64,000 nt of DNA from Qipengyuania xiapuensis (GCF_019711395.1 NZ_JAIGNL010000002.1:186001-250000); one strand, 5' to 3'. Positions 48,782 to 57,475 are shown, numbered from the stretch's first letter. The notes: a model not told the origin generated them from the sequence alone. A program made the numbers and translations.

Positions 48782-49618
48782 GTGCAACGCCTGATCCTGC
48801 TATTTGCGCTGGTTCTGGCGGCCCTCGGGTCGCCGGCGCTGGCGCAGGACTATCCCCCGCGTCCCGACGGTCCAGTCTATGACGGCGCCGACCTGATCCC
48901 GGCTGTCGAAGAAGAGCGGCTGGCGCAGAAGCTCACCGACTATAATCGCGCCACCGGCCGCGCCATCGTGGTGGCGACCGAGCCCACCACCGGCGGCATC
49001 GACACGCAAGTCTATGCCCGCGGTCTTGCCGAGACCTGGGATATCGGCGGAGCGGAAACCGAGCAGGGCGTGTTGCTCTATATCGCGCGTGACGACCGGC
49101 AGATGTGGATTTCAACATCGCGCGGTGTTCAGGGAACGCTGACCGACATCTCATCGGGCAGGATCGTGCGTAACACGCTGCGCCCGGCCTTTCGCGAAGG
49201 CGATTTCGCCGGAGGCATCGACCGGGCAGTCGACCAGATGATCGAGCGCCTGGATATGGATCCCGCGGACGCCCGGGCCATTGCGGAAGCAGAGGCCGCG
49301 GCAGAGCGCGAGCGCGGCGACCGGGGCGGCGTACCCATCGGCGGACTCATCTGGTTCGCCTTCGTATTCTTCTTTTTCATCCTTCCCGCATTGCGCGGGC
49401 GTGGCCGGCGCAGGCGCTATCGCCGCGGGCCTTGGGGCAATACCGCACGCGACATCATCCTGTGGGAGGCCGGCAAGGCCATCGCGCGCGGGATCGACAG
49501 TTCAAGCCGGGGCAGCAGCTGGGGCGGCGGTGGCGGTTTCAGCGGAGGCGGCGGTTTCGGCGGCTTTGGCGGCGGAGGAGGCGGCTTCAACGGCGGCGGC
49601 GCCGGAGGGGGTTGGTAA
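48782..49618 (+). CDS. TPM domain membrane protein with glycine-rich tail
   Basis: 278 residues from a GTG. Signal peptide ends 'ALAQD'; the TPM domain follows ('PVYDGADLIPAVEEERLAQKLTDYNRATGR...YIARDDRQMWISTSRGVQG'). A transmembrane helix lies near 188-205, then a basic patch and a tail dominated by Gly and Phe/Ser. The domain is also called TLP18.3/Psb32/MOLO-1. It follows lemA by 20 bases and overlaps the next TPM gene. Confidence 0.88.
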   Translation: MQRLILLFALVLAALGSPALAQDYPPRPDGPVYDGADLIPAVEEERLAQKLTDYNRATGRAIVVATEPTTGGIDTQVYARGLAETWDIGGAETEQGVLLYIARDDRQMWISTSRGVQGTLTDISSGRIVRNTLRPAFREGDFAGGIDRAVDQMIERLDMDPADARAIAEAEAAAERERGDRGGVPIGGLIWFAFVFFFFILPALRGRGRRRRYRRGPWGNTARDIILWEAGKAIARGIDSSSRGSSWGGGGGFSGGGGFGGFGGGGGGFNGGGAGGGW

Positions 49619-50292
49619 TGGGATATCTGACGCGCGAGAAGCACGCGGTCGTCACACAGGCGGTCGCCGAGGCGGAGAGCAAGACCAGCGGCGAGATCGT
49701 GACTGTCCTTGCCGACCGTTCCGACGGTTATACCGACGTGATTCTGGTTTGGGCGGCAGGGTTCGCCTTCACGGCCATGAGCCTGTTCGCAGCCTTCCCC
49801 GAACCTTTCCTCAATCTCTGGGACAATCTGGTCGGCGGCTGGGGTACAGACTGGACCACGGGCGGTATCGCGACGGCCACCATCCTGCTCGGCCTGCTTA
49901 CCTTCGCCTCTAGCTGGCTCCTTCTCTCGATCGACACTCTGCGGTTTCTCTGCATCCCCTCGCCGGTCAAGGAAGCGCGAGCGCATGATGCGGCAATCAG
50001 GCATTTCAAGGTCGGCGCCGAGCGGCGCACGCACGGGCGCACCGGAGTACTGCTTTACCTCTCGATGCGCGAGCACCGTGCAGAGATAGTCGCCGACGAG
50101 GCCATCGCGACCCGCGTTCCGGCAGAGGTATGGGGCGAGGCGATGGTGGACATGCTCGCCGAGGTCTCGAAGGGCTGCATCGCCGAGGGGCTTGCGGCCG
50201 GCGTTCGCGATGTCGGGATCGTGCTCGCGGAGCATTTCCCGCGCGATGCCGACGACCAGAACGAATTGCCCGACCGCCTGATCGAGGTCTGA
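49618..50292 (+). CDS. TPM domain protein, second
   Basis: 224 residues. It starts overlapping the previous stop (TAATG). Two membrane helices (about 40-60 and 82-106) split the TPM domain: 'VVTQAVAEAESKTSGEIVTVLA' before and 'HGRTGVLLYLSMREHRAEIVADEAIATRV' after. Same TPM family as its neighbour but with a different topology. Likely partner of LemA and the first TPM protein. Confidence 0.85.
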   Translation: MGYLTREKHAVVTQAVAEAESKTSGEIVTVLADRSDGYTDVILVWAAGFAFTAMSLFAAFPEPFLNLWDNLVGGWGTDWTTGGIATATILLGLLTFASSWLLLSIDTLRFLCIPSPVKEARAHDAAIRHFKVGAERRTHGRTGVLLYLSMREHRAEIVADEAIATRVPAEVWGEAMVDMLAEVSKGCIAEGLAAGVRDVGIVLAEHFPRDADDQNELPDRLIEV

Positions 50293-50296
50293 CTAG

Positions 50297-50842
50297 ATGA
50301 GTGCACCCGACAATGACGCGCCGGTCGAGATCGTCTGGCAGGGCAAGTACATCACCACCAAGAAGCAGGGCCGCTGGGAATATGTCGCGCGCTCACGCGG
50401 GATCCGCGCCGCTGCTATCCTCGCGGTGGACGAAGAGGATCACGTCCTGCTTGTCGAACAGTATCGCGTGCCGCTTGGCCGCAACTGCCTGGAATTTCCG
50501 GCGGGCTTGATCGGTGACGATGATGGCGAGGAAGACGAGGACGCGCTCACCGCAGCAGGACGCGAACTCGAAGAGGAGACCGGCTACCGCGCCACTGTGC
50601 TTGAGGACATGGGCACCTATTTCTCCTCGCCGGGGATGGTCAGCGAAAGCTTCACGCTCGTACGCGCACGTGGGCTGACGAAGGTCGGCGAAGGCGGCGG
50701 GGTCGGGGGCGAGAACATCACCGTGCACCGCGTGGCGCGCAGCGATTTGCCCGAATTCATTGCTGCAAAGCGCCGCGAGGGTTGCGGCATCGACGTGCGT
50801 GTGCTCACGCTCCTCGTGCAAGGATTTATCGAGGGAGAGTGA
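50297..50842 (+). CDS. Nudix hydrolase (ADP-ribose pyrophosphatase-like)
   Basis: 181 residues. 'EYVARSRGIRAAAILAVD', 'LLVEQYRVPLGRNCLEFPAGLIGD' and 'AAGRELEEETGY' give a Nudix box; 'FFSSPGMVSE' type residues (YFSSPGMVSE) are typical of ADP-ribose pyrophosphatases. The box loop carries extra acidic residues (DDDGEEDED). It starts four bases after the TPM gene and is followed by an SDR gene two bases later. Confidence 0.87.
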   Translation: MSAPDNDAPVEIVWQGKYITTKKQGRWEYVARSRGIRAAAILAVDEEDHVLLVEQYRVPLGRNCLEFPAGLIGDDDGEEDEDALTAAGRELEEETGYRATVLEDMGTYFSSPGMVSESFTLVRARGLTKVGEGGGVGGENITVHRVARSDLPEFIAAKRREGCGIDVRVLTLLVQGFIEGE

Positions 50843-50844
50843 GA

Positions 50845-51627
50845 ATGGCAGGTCGTTGCAAGGGCAAGCTGGCGCTGGTCACCGGCGCGGCGCAGGGACT
50901 TGGCGCGGCGCATGCGCGCAGGCTCGCGGAAGAAGGCGCAAAGGTGCTGTGCACCGACATCAATGGTGACGGCGCGGAAGCGACTGCGGCGCGCATCGTC
51001 GAGGAAATGGGCGCAGGACACGCGATCGGCGTGCAGCACGACGTGACCGATCCCGATGCCTGGGAACGCGTCGTGGGCGTGGCCGAGAGCGAGCTCGGCG
51101 GATTGAATGTGCTGGTCAACAACGCCGGCATCGGCGTCGGCGGCAATATCGAGACCTGCAAATTCGAAGACTGGCAGCGCTGCTTCTCGGTCAATGTCGA
51201 TTCCATCTTCCACGGCTGCCAGAAGGCGCTGCCCCTCATGCGCGAACACGCGCCCGGATCGATCATCAACATCTCAAGCATCGCAGGCCTGATCGCGAGC
51301 GACACCATGCCCGCCTACAATGCCAGCAAGGCGGCCGTGTGGATGCTGTCGAAATCGATCGCGCTGCACTGCGCGAAGAACCGGATGGATATCCGCTGCA
51401 ACTCGGTGCACCCGACATTCGTCGACACGCCGATCCTCGATGGGACGGCGCGCAATCACAATCTCGACAAGGATGTGCTGATGGAAAAGCTCGCCCGTCA
51501 GATCCCGCTCAAGAAGGTCGGCGAACCGGACGATATCGCCAATGCGGTGGTTTATCTCGCCAGCGACGAGAGCAAGTTCATGACCGGTGCGGAGCTGAAG
51601 CTCGACGGCGGTATCTCGGCCATGTGA
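50845..51627 (+). CDS. SDR family NAD(P)-dependent oxidoreductase
   Basis: 260 residues. 'TGAAQGLG', 'CTDINGDG', 'NNAG', catalytic Ser in 'NISSIAG' and 'YNASK' are classical SDR motifs, with the C-terminal 'DDIANAVVYLASDESKFMTGAELKLDGG'. The Asp after the second strand favours NAD. Substrate unknown; relatives act on hydroxysteroids or cyclic alcohols. GAGGGAG precedes the ATG. Last gene of the plus-strand group. Confidence 0.88.
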   Translation: MAGRCKGKLALVTGAAQGLGAAHARRLAEEGAKVLCTDINGDGAEATAARIVEEMGAGHAIGVQHDVTDPDAWERVVGVAESELGGLNVLVNNAGIGVGGNIETCKFEDWQRCFSVNVDSIFHGCQKALPLMREHAPGSIINISSIAGLIASDTMPAYNASKAAVWMLSKSIALHCAKNRMDIRCNSVHPTFVDTPILDGTARNHNLDKDVLMEKLARQIPLKKVGEPDDIANAVVYLASDESKFMTGAELKLDGGISAM

Positions 51628-51631
51628 GGAT

Positions 51632-51700
51632 TGCAGGCCTTCTGCCTGCAAGAACGAAGCCCGACCCTTCTCGCCCGATCCCGGACCGTTTGTCCGGGAT
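51632..51700. repeat. Two GC hairpins in a convergent intergenic region
   Basis: TGCAGGC/GCCTGCA (51632-51650) and ATCCCGGAC/GTCCGGGAT (51678-51700), each a perfect stem with a five-base loop. No T runs. They may be bidirectional terminators or copies of a dispersed intergenic repeat. Confidence 0.5.
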
Positions 51701-51718
51701 GATGCGGAAGGATCGAAC

Positions 51719-51937
51719 TCAGTCTGCGATCAGTGCGATCGCCAGGTAGATGAGGATGAAGCTGCCGAAGCCGAGCAGCGTGCCCAGAACGAAGGCGACG
51801 CGGACCCAGGTGGTATCGATGCCGAAGTAGCGGCCGATGCCCGAGCAGACACCCATCACTTTGCCATTGCGACGGTCCAGACCGAACTTGTTGCTCGGGC
51901 GGACGGTGTTGTCTTCGCGGAACTTGAGGTCGTTCAT
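51719..51937 (-). CDS. pspC: PspC domain protein
   Basis: 72 residues. 'LDRRNGKVMGVCSGIGRYFGIDTTWVRVAFVL' is the PspC signature, followed by one hydrophobic helix (about 48-70). PspC proteins sense or relay envelope stress in the phage-shock system. Its ATG overlaps the stop of a 39-residue hydrophobic peptide gene (ATGA), and the group is preceded by a sigma-54 promoter, as psp operons are. No pspA, pspB or pspF is present in the window. Confidence 0.9.
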   Translation of the reverse strand: MNDLKFREDNTVRPSNKFGLDRRNGKVMGVCSGIGRYFGIDTTWVRVAFVLGTLLGFGSFILIYLAIALIAD

Positions 51938-52053
51938 GCGATCACACCTCCGGGCGTGGCGGGAATGATGGCGGTGGCGAAGAATGCCGCCGACAGGGTA
52001 AGCGAGAAGGCTGCTGCGAAAAGCTTGCTGCCGTATTTTTCAAAGTCGAACAT
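51934..52053 (-). CDS. 39-residue hydrophobic peptide, upstream of pspC
   Basis: Starts MFDFEKYGSKLFAAAF and has one predicted transmembrane helix (about 10-30) ending in 'IIPATPGGVIA'. A strong AAAAGGA lies about four bases before the ATG, and its stop overlaps the pspC start. It resembles the next peptide upstream (shared MF-x-F start, 'FF-x-x-AI-x-PATP' centre, 'VIA' end), so the two look like paralogues. No known family is recognised. Confidence 0.72.
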   Translation of the reverse strand: MFDFEKYGSKLFAAAFSLTLSAAFFATAIIPATPGGVIA

Positions 52054-52095
52054 GATTCCTTTTCCTGTGTTCTAAAGTGCGATTGTCGTGCCGGT

Positions 52096-52209
52096 TCAGG
52101 CGATGACAGGCGTTGCGGGGACGATAGCCATGGCCATGAAGAAGCCCGTGGCGGCGAGTGCGAAGACCGAAGCGAAAGCGCGGTTGTCGGAAACGTTGAA
52201 AGCAAACAT
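52096..52209 (-). CDS. 37-residue hydrophobic peptide, first gene of the sigma-54 unit
   Basis: Starts MFAFNVSDNRAFAS, contains one hydrophobic helix (about 12-31) and ends 'IVPATPVIA'. AAGGGAG lies nine bases upstream. It shares layout with the 39-residue peptide 42 bases downstream. A single-span inner membrane peptide with a short periplasmic or cytoplasmic tail is expected; orientation is unclear. Confidence 0.7.
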   Translation of the reverse strand: MFAFNVSDNRAFASVFALAATGFFMAMAIVPATPVIA

Positions 52210-52271
52210 CTGGATAAACTCCCTTGAAATCTTGGTTGATCACCGGCCCATCCGGTGGACACCCCAAGCAT

Positions 52272-52288
52272 TGCAACGGGCGTGCCAA
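52272..52288 (-). promoter_or_regulatory. Sigma-54 promoter of the small peptide-pspC unit
   Basis: On the minus strand TTGGCACG, four bases (CCCG), TTGCA, a complete match to the RpoN consensus. The predicted start is near 52261, about 50 bases before the first peptide ATG. Confidence 0.85.
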
Positions 52289-52339
52289 AATCGAAAAACG
52301 GCGGAATTCAGCCATTCTTAACTGAACAGGCGGACCGGG

Positions 52340-52379
52340 TTTCGTTCATCAATACGAAAGGTTGGTGAAATTTCCCAAC
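52340..52379. promoter_or_regulatory. Tandem dyads, candidate activator-binding sites
   Basis: TTTCGT-N8-ACGAAA (52340-52359) and the near-perfect 19-base dyad 52361-52379 (GTTGG...CCAAC around GAAATTTC). They lie about 55-95 bases upstream of the sigma-54 promoter, the usual zone for enhancer-binding proteins such as PspF. They also lie just before recF, whose own promoter remains near 52420 (GCTAGGGA). Confidence 0.5.
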
Positions 52380-52441
52380 ATTTGGAAAGCACCTTTGCAG
52401 TGGCGGCCCCGTGGGCCCCGCGCTAGGGATTTTCCCACCCC

Positions 52442-53521
52442 ATGCTCGACCGCATCTCCCTCACACGTTTCCGTAATCATGCCGCGACGGAGCTCAGCGA
52501 GACCTCGCGTTTCAACCTGCTCGTGGGCGAGAACGGTGCAGGCAAGACAAACGTACTGGAGGCCCTCTCCCTTCTCGCGCCAGGCCGCGGGCTGAGACGC
52601 GCTGCTCTTGCCGACATGGTCCTGCACGACGGGACAGGCGGCTTTGCGATCGGCAGCGACCTCGCACAGGAGGATGGCGATCCCGTCCGTCTCGGCACTT
52701 ATACCGAGAACGAGCACCCGAACCGGCGCAAGGTTCGCATCAACGGCGCGGAGAGCACCGCCGCGGCACTCGGTGAATGGCTGGCGCTTACCTGGCTCAC
52801 GCCCGCAATGGACGGGCTGTTCACCGGCCCTGCCGCCGATCGTCGCCGCTTCATGGACCGCATGGCGCTCGCACTCGATCCGGCACACGCCTCGCACGCG
52901 ACCCGTTATGAAGCGGCGCTGCGCGAGCGGAACCGGCTCTTGTCCGACGATCGGGCTCCTGAAAGCGCCTGGCTCGATGCGATCGAGGCGCAGATGGTCG
53001 AGCATGGTGGCCGCGTGATTGCCGGACGCGCGTTGCTGGTCGACACGCTGATGAGCCGCATCGCGCATATGCCGAGCGAGCCCTTTGCCCGCCCCGCACT
53101 TACCTATGCACCGGGCGGCACCGACACGGCCGAAGCTTTGTCGCAGGCTCTATATGACGGGCGCGCACGCGACCGGGCAGCGCAGCGCACCCTTTCAGGC
53201 CCGCATCGTGACGAGCTGGACGTGGTCCACGCCGCCAAGCGCGTCCCTGCAGCGCAAAGCTCCACCGGCGAGCAGAAGGCCATGCTCGTGGCCATCACCC
53301 TCGCCCACGCCGCACTCGCAGCGCAGGGGCGCTCGGGCATCCTCCTCCTCGACGAAGTTGCGGCCCATCTCGATCCGGTCCGCCGCGCGGCGCTGTTCGA
53401 GCAGCTCGCGGCAAGCGGCGCGCAGGTCTGGATGACCGGCACCGAACTTGCCCCGTTCGACAGCATCGCGGGCGATGCCGCGGTCTGGAAAGTCTCCGGT
53501 GGGAGTGCCAGGCGGCTCTAG
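52442..53521 (+). CDS. recF: DNA replication and repair protein RecF
   Basis: 359 residues. 'LTRFRNH' start, Walker A GENGAGKT (29-36), 'SGPHRDEL' signature and 'ILLLDEVAAHLDPVRR' Walker B are classic. RecF with RecO and RecR loads RecA at gaps. It is not beside dnaN here. Its stop overlaps the convergent SGNH gene. Confidence 0.95.
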   Translation: MLDRISLTRFRNHAATELSETSRFNLLVGENGAGKTNVLEALSLLAPGRGLRRAALADMVLHDGTGGFAIGSDLAQEDGDPVRLGTYTENEHPNRRKVRINGAESTAAALGEWLALTWLTPAMDGLFTGPAADRRRFMDRMALALDPAHASHATRYEAALRERNRLLSDDRAPESAWLDAIEAQMVEHGGRVIAGRALLVDTLMSRIAHMPSEPFARPALTYAPGGTDTAEALSQALYDGRARDRAAQRTLSGPHRDELDVVHAAKRVPAAQSSTGEQKAMLVAITLAHAALAAQGRSGILLLDEVAAHLDPVRRAALFEQLAASGAQVWMTGTELAPFDSIAGDAAVWKVSGGSARRL

Positions 53522-54219
53522 CCCTGCTCGGGCAGAGCGGCCTGCACATCGTCCAGCGTATCGGCGACAAGCCTGTCGATCCCCTCGGCTGTCGGATGGA
53601 TCCGGTCGGATTGGAACAGCTCGGGCGACTGGTAGATGCTTTCGAGCCAGAAAGGCACGAGCTCGGCATCATATTCTCCCGCCAGCTCGCCGTAGAGACC
53701 ATCGAATTCCTGCTGGTATTCCGGTCCATAATTCGGCGGCGAGCGCATGCCCATGAGCAGGACGGGGATGCCGCGGCTCTGCAGTTCGGCCAGCATGCCC
53801 TCGAAATTCTCGCGCGTGGCTGCTGGCTGGATGCCACGCAGCATGTCGTTTCCACCCAGCTCGAGGATGAAGAGATCGGGCTTCACAGGCTGCTGGTCGA
53901 GCAGGAAACCGATGCGCTCCAGCCCTCCCGAACTCGTATCGCCCGAAACACCGGCGTCGACGACGGTGGCGTTGATCCCTTCCTGCCGCAGCGCGCGCTG
54001 GAGACGCTCGGGATAGCCCTCGTGCTCGGCAAGGTTATAGCCCGCGAAAAGGCTGTCGCCGAAAGCGATGATGCGCACTTCGGGCCCGTCGACGACGATC
54101 TCCTCGGGCGCCTCGCTGCCCGTCTCTGCGGCTTCGGCGCTGTCCGCTTCCTCGACTGCGCCGCCACAAGCGGCAAGTGCGAGGGCCATGAAGGGTATCG
54201 ACAAACTACCAAAGCGCAT
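53518..54219 (-). CDS. SGNH-type arylesterase/lysophospholipase, lipoprotein
   Basis: 233 residues. Lipobox 'ALAAC' (Cys 18), an acidic linker, then the SGNH blocks: S56 in 'FGDSLFAG', 'SGDTSSGG', N124 in 'GGNDML', and D205/H208 in 'SDRIHP'. It matches TesA-like esterases. AAGGAAG lies seven bases before the ATG. It is divergent from a ybbA/ybbP-type ABC exporter, the arrangement seen for tesA in E. coli. Confidence 0.9.
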   Translation of the reverse strand: MRFGSLSIPFMALALAACGGAVEEADSAEAAETGSEAPEEIVVDGPEVRIIAFGDSLFAGYNLAEHEGYPERLQRALRQEGINATVVDAGVSGDTSSGGLERIGFLLDQQPVKPDLFILELGGNDMLRGIQPAATRENFEGMLAELQSRGIPVLLMGMRSPPNYGPEYQQEFDGLYGELAGEYDAELVPFWLESIYQSPELFQSDRIHPTAEGIDRLVADTLDDVQAALPEQG

Positions 54220-54266
54220 CGGCAAGCTTCCTTGTGCGAGTGTGGGCCATCTGCCATCGCAGCCGC

Positions 54267-54971
54267 GTGAATACTTCTCAAGATGCGATTTGCGCACGCG
54301 ACCTGCGCCTAACCCTGGGATCCACCGAAGCACCGGTGGAAATCCTGAAAGGCCTCGACCTCACCATCGGCAAGGGGGAGACCGTGGCGCTGCTCGGACC
54401 CTCCGGTTCCGGCAAGAGCTCGCTCATGGCGGTGCTCTCCGGCCTTGAACGGGCAACCTCGGGCACGCTCAACGTGGCGGGCGAGGATTTCGGGACGATG
54501 GACGAAGATGCCCTTGCCCGCGCGCGCCGCGGAAGGATCGGCATCGTGCTGCAGGCCTTCCATCTCCTACCGACCATGACCGCGCTCGAGAATGTCGCGA
54601 CCCCGATGGAGCTGGCCGGCGAAAGCGATGCACAGGAACGCGCGAAGGCAGAGCTCGAGGCTGTCGGCCTCGGCCACCGTCTCGATCACTATCCTCAGCA
54701 GCTTTCGGGCGGCGAACAACAGCGCGTGGCCATCGCGCGCGCCATCGCACCGCGCCCCGACCTGATTTTCGCCGACGAGCCCACCGGCAATCTCGATGCG
54801 GCGACCGGCCATGAAATCGTCGAGCTGCTGTTCAGCCGCCGCGAGGAAACCGGCGCCACCTTGCTGGTCATCACCCATGATCCCGAGCTCGCAGACCATT
54901 GCGAACGCGTTCTGACGCTCGGCGACGGCAGGATCGCGAGCGACACCGCAGACAAGTCGCGCGCGGCATGA
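54267..54971 (+). CDS. ybbA: ABC transporter ATP-binding protein (YbbA/LolD type)
   Basis: About 234 residues. Walker A 'GPSGSGKS' (44-51), signature 'LSGGEQQRVAIARA', Walker B 'LIFADEPTGNLD'. It powers the adjacent large FtsX-like permease. The start codon is uncertain: GTG at 54267 gives 'NTSQDAICARDLRL', and a GTG at 54234 is the alternative; neither has a clear ribosome site. Confidence 0.88.
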   Translation: MNTSQDAICARDLRLTLGSTEAPVEILKGLDLTIGKGETVALLGPSGSGKSSLMAVLSGLERATSGTLNVAGEDFGTMDEDALARARRGRIGIVLQAFHLLPTMTALENVATPMELAGESDAQERAKAELEAVGLGHRLDHYPQQLSGGEQQRVAIARAIAPRPDLIFADEPTGNLDAATGHEIVELLFSRREETGATLLVITHDPELADHCERVLTLGDGRIASDTADKSRAA

Positions 54972-57475
54972 GCTGGGCCACCGCCTGGAGGATCGCGCGC
55001 CGCGATCTCAATGCCCGCTTCAAGGGGCTGCGGCTCCTGCTGGTGTGCATCTTCCTCGGGACGGCAGCGCTTGCTGCCATCGGCTCTCTGACCGCGGCGA
55101 TCGAGCGCGAACTCGCGGCGAACGGACAGGCCTTCCTCGGCGGCGACGTGCAGGTCGAGCTGTGGCAACGCTCACTCAACGAAGAGGAGCTGGGCGCGCT
55201 CGAAGAGCTTGGCACCGTGTCCGAAGGCACGCGCATGCAAGCGATGGCGCGCAAGGACGATATCGCCGCACCGATCGAACTGAAGGCGGTCGACGGCGCC
55301 TATCCGCTTTACGGCACGCTGCTGCTCGACGGCGGACGCGAGGCCGACGCCCCCTCGGGCAACGAGGCCTATATCGCACCCGGTGCGGCCGACAGGCTCG
55401 GCGTTGCTCCCGGAGACACCATTGCGATCGGTACCGAAACGCTGACGGTTGCGGGCATCATCGAGGACGAACCGGACCGCCTCGGCGAAGGTTTCCAGCT
55501 TGGTCCGACGATCATCGTCTCCGAAGACCTGCCACAAAGGGCCGGACTTCTCGCGCCCGGCGCCATGTACCAGAGCAAGACCCGCGTCGCGCTCTCCAGC
55601 CCGGGCAATCTCGAACAGATCGAGGAAGACCTCGAGGCGCGCTTCCCCGAATCGGGCTTCGACATCGATACGGCAGAACGAGCCGCACCGGGTACTGACA
55701 GGTTCGTGGAACGGATGAGCGAATTCCTGACCCTGGTCGGCCTCGCTGCTCTTGTGATCGCGGGGATCGGCATCGGGGGCGGTGTTTCGTCCTACCTCGA
55801 TGCCCGCCGCCAGTCGGTCGCAACACTCAAGGTATTGGGCGCCGGGAGCAGCGATATAGCGCGCATCTATGCGCTCCAGATCTTCGCAGCCGCCGCTGTC
55901 GGCAGCCTTGCCGGCCTTGCTGTCGGCGTGGCGGTCGTGCCAATCCTCGCGCAGGCGCTGGATGGGCTCCTGCCCGTCAATGCCGGCTTCGTGATCGATC
56001 CGGGCGCGCTACTGCTGGCCGCCACTTATGGCCTGCTTGTAGCGCTGATCTTCGCCGCGCCGCCGTTGATGCGCGCGCGGCATTTCCCGGCCATGGCGCT
56101 GATGCGCGCCCGTGTGGCGCCGCTCGTGCGCGACAAGTCGGCGATCGTCGTCGTGATCCTCGGCCTCGCGGCCATCGTCGGCCTTGCCCTCTTCACCTCG
56201 AGCCGCCCGTTGCTCGCCGGAGGCTTCCTTGCCGGGGCCGCAGTTGTCCTCGGCCTCCTCGCACTGCTCGGCTGGGCGATCCGCAAGGGCGCCGCCGCCT
56301 TGCCCCGCACCGGCAGCCCGATCGCGCGCGCCGCCATCGCCAATATCCACCGGCCGGGCTCCAGCACCGGCGCACTGGTGACTGCCCTTGGCTTCGGCCT
56401 CGCCGCCTTCGTGCTCCTCGCCGCGATCCAGAGCTCGATCGATGGCAATATCGAGAAGCGCGTGCCCGAACAGGCGCCCGACTATTTCGTGCTCGACATC
56501 CCGCGCGAACGCGAAGGCGATTTCCGCGACCTCGTGACACAGACGGATGAAGACGCGCGGGTAACAGCCGTTGCCGCGCTGCGTGGCTCCGTGCTCGCAT
56601 TCGGCAGCGAGGGCGACATGACCCGCACTTCCAGCCTCGAGGAAATCCCCGACGGCGCATGGGCGCTGCGCGGCGAGCGCGGCCTGACCTATGGCGACAC
56701 GCTCCCCGATGGCGACGAGATCGTCGACGGCGAGTGGTGGGGCCCGATGTACGAGGGCGAATACCTCGTCAGCATCGAAGACGATTTTGCGGAAGCGGCG
56801 GGGCTCGAAGTCGGCGACAAGCTGGTCTTCGGCGTGCTTGGCGCGGAAATCGAGACCCGGATCGCCAGCACGCGGCGGATCGATTGGGAGAGCATGGGCT
56901 TCAACTATGTCTTCGTACTCAGCCCCAATGCCCTGCGCGACACTCCGCACAACCTTGCCGCAACGGTCGAACTGGCAGAGGGAACGCCGACCGGCCCGCT
57001 TCTCCAGTCGCTGGTTCGCGAGTTCCCGTCGACCTCGGTCATCGAAGTGGGTGGTGTCCTCCAGCAGGCACGCACGATCCTCGAGCAGGTGGGCCTCGCA
57101 ACGCTCGCAGCGGCCAGCGTTGCCGTCCTCGCCGGACTTGCCGTGCTGCTTGGCGCAATTGCGGCTGCGCGGGCCTCGCGGACATACGACACGGTGGTGC
57201 TGCGCGTCCTCGGCGCGGATCGCGGGCAGGTGCTCAAAATGCAGCTGGTCGAGTATGTCGTGCTGGCGGGTGCACTGGCGCTCGTGGCGCTCGGCCTCGG
57301 CAGCCTTACCGCATGGCTCGTCGTGACCCAGCTGTTCGAATTCGACTGGCTGCCCGACTGGATGGAAGTCTTCGCCGTGCTCGGCTTCGGGCTTGCCATC
57401 GTCCTCCTGTTCGCGATCGGCGGCTCGCTGCCGCTGCTTCGCGCCAAGCCGGCACAGGCGCTCCGGGCGCTCTAG
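54968..57475 (+). CDS. ybbP: ABC transporter permease (FtsX-like, YbbP type)
   Basis: 835 residues with about ten membrane helices: one at the N-terminus (near 20-40), three after a first periplasmic domain (about 250-380), a central cluster, and three at the C-terminus around 'LAAASVAVLAGLAVLLGAI'. Two MacB-type extracellular domains lie between. Exporters of this type act on envelope lipids or lipoproteins. ATG overlaps the ybbA stop. Its own stop overlaps the convergent DUF805 gene. Confidence 0.9.
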   Translation: MSWATAWRIARRDLNARFKGLRLLLVCIFLGTAALAAIGSLTAAIERELAANGQAFLGGDVQVELWQRSLNEEELGALEELGTVSEGTRMQAMARKDDIAAPIELKAVDGAYPLYGTLLLDGGREADAPSGNEAYIAPGAADRLGVAPGDTIAIGTETLTVAGIIEDEPDRLGEGFQLGPTIIVSEDLPQRAGLLAPGAMYQSKTRVALSSPGNLEQIEEDLEARFPESGFDIDTAERAAPGTDRFVERMSEFLTLVGLAALVIAGIGIGGGVSSYLDARRQSVATLKVLGAGSSDIARIYALQIFAAAAVGSLAGLAVGVAVVPILAQALDGLLPVNAGFVIDPGALLLAATYGLLVALIFAAPPLMRARHFPAMALMRARVAPLVRDKSAIVVVILGLAAIVGLALFTSSRPLLAGGFLAGAAVVLGLLALLGWAIRKGAAALPRTGSPIARAAIANIHRPGSSTGALVTALGFGLAAFVLLAAIQSSIDGNIEKRVPEQAPDYFVLDIPREREGDFRDLVTQTDEDARVTAVAALRGSVLAFGSEGDMTRTSSLEEIPDGAWALRGERGLTYGDTLPDGDEIVDGEWWGPMYEGEYLVSIEDDFAEAAGLEVGDKLVFGVLGAEIETRIASTRRIDWESMGFNYVFVLSPNALRDTPHNLAATVELAEGTPTGPLLQSLVREFPSTSVIEVGGVLQQARTILEQVGLATLAAASVAVLAGLAVLLGAIAAARASRTYDTVVLRVLGADRGQVLKMQLVEYVVLAGALALVALGLGSLTAWLVVTQLFEFDWLPDWMEVFAVLGFGLAIVLLFAIGGSLPLLRAKPAQALRAL

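Noticed and set aside
48782..50292. TPM genes as possible frameshifted single gene
   Set aside because: Each has a complete TPM domain and its own start; the TAATG overlap is a normal coupling signal.
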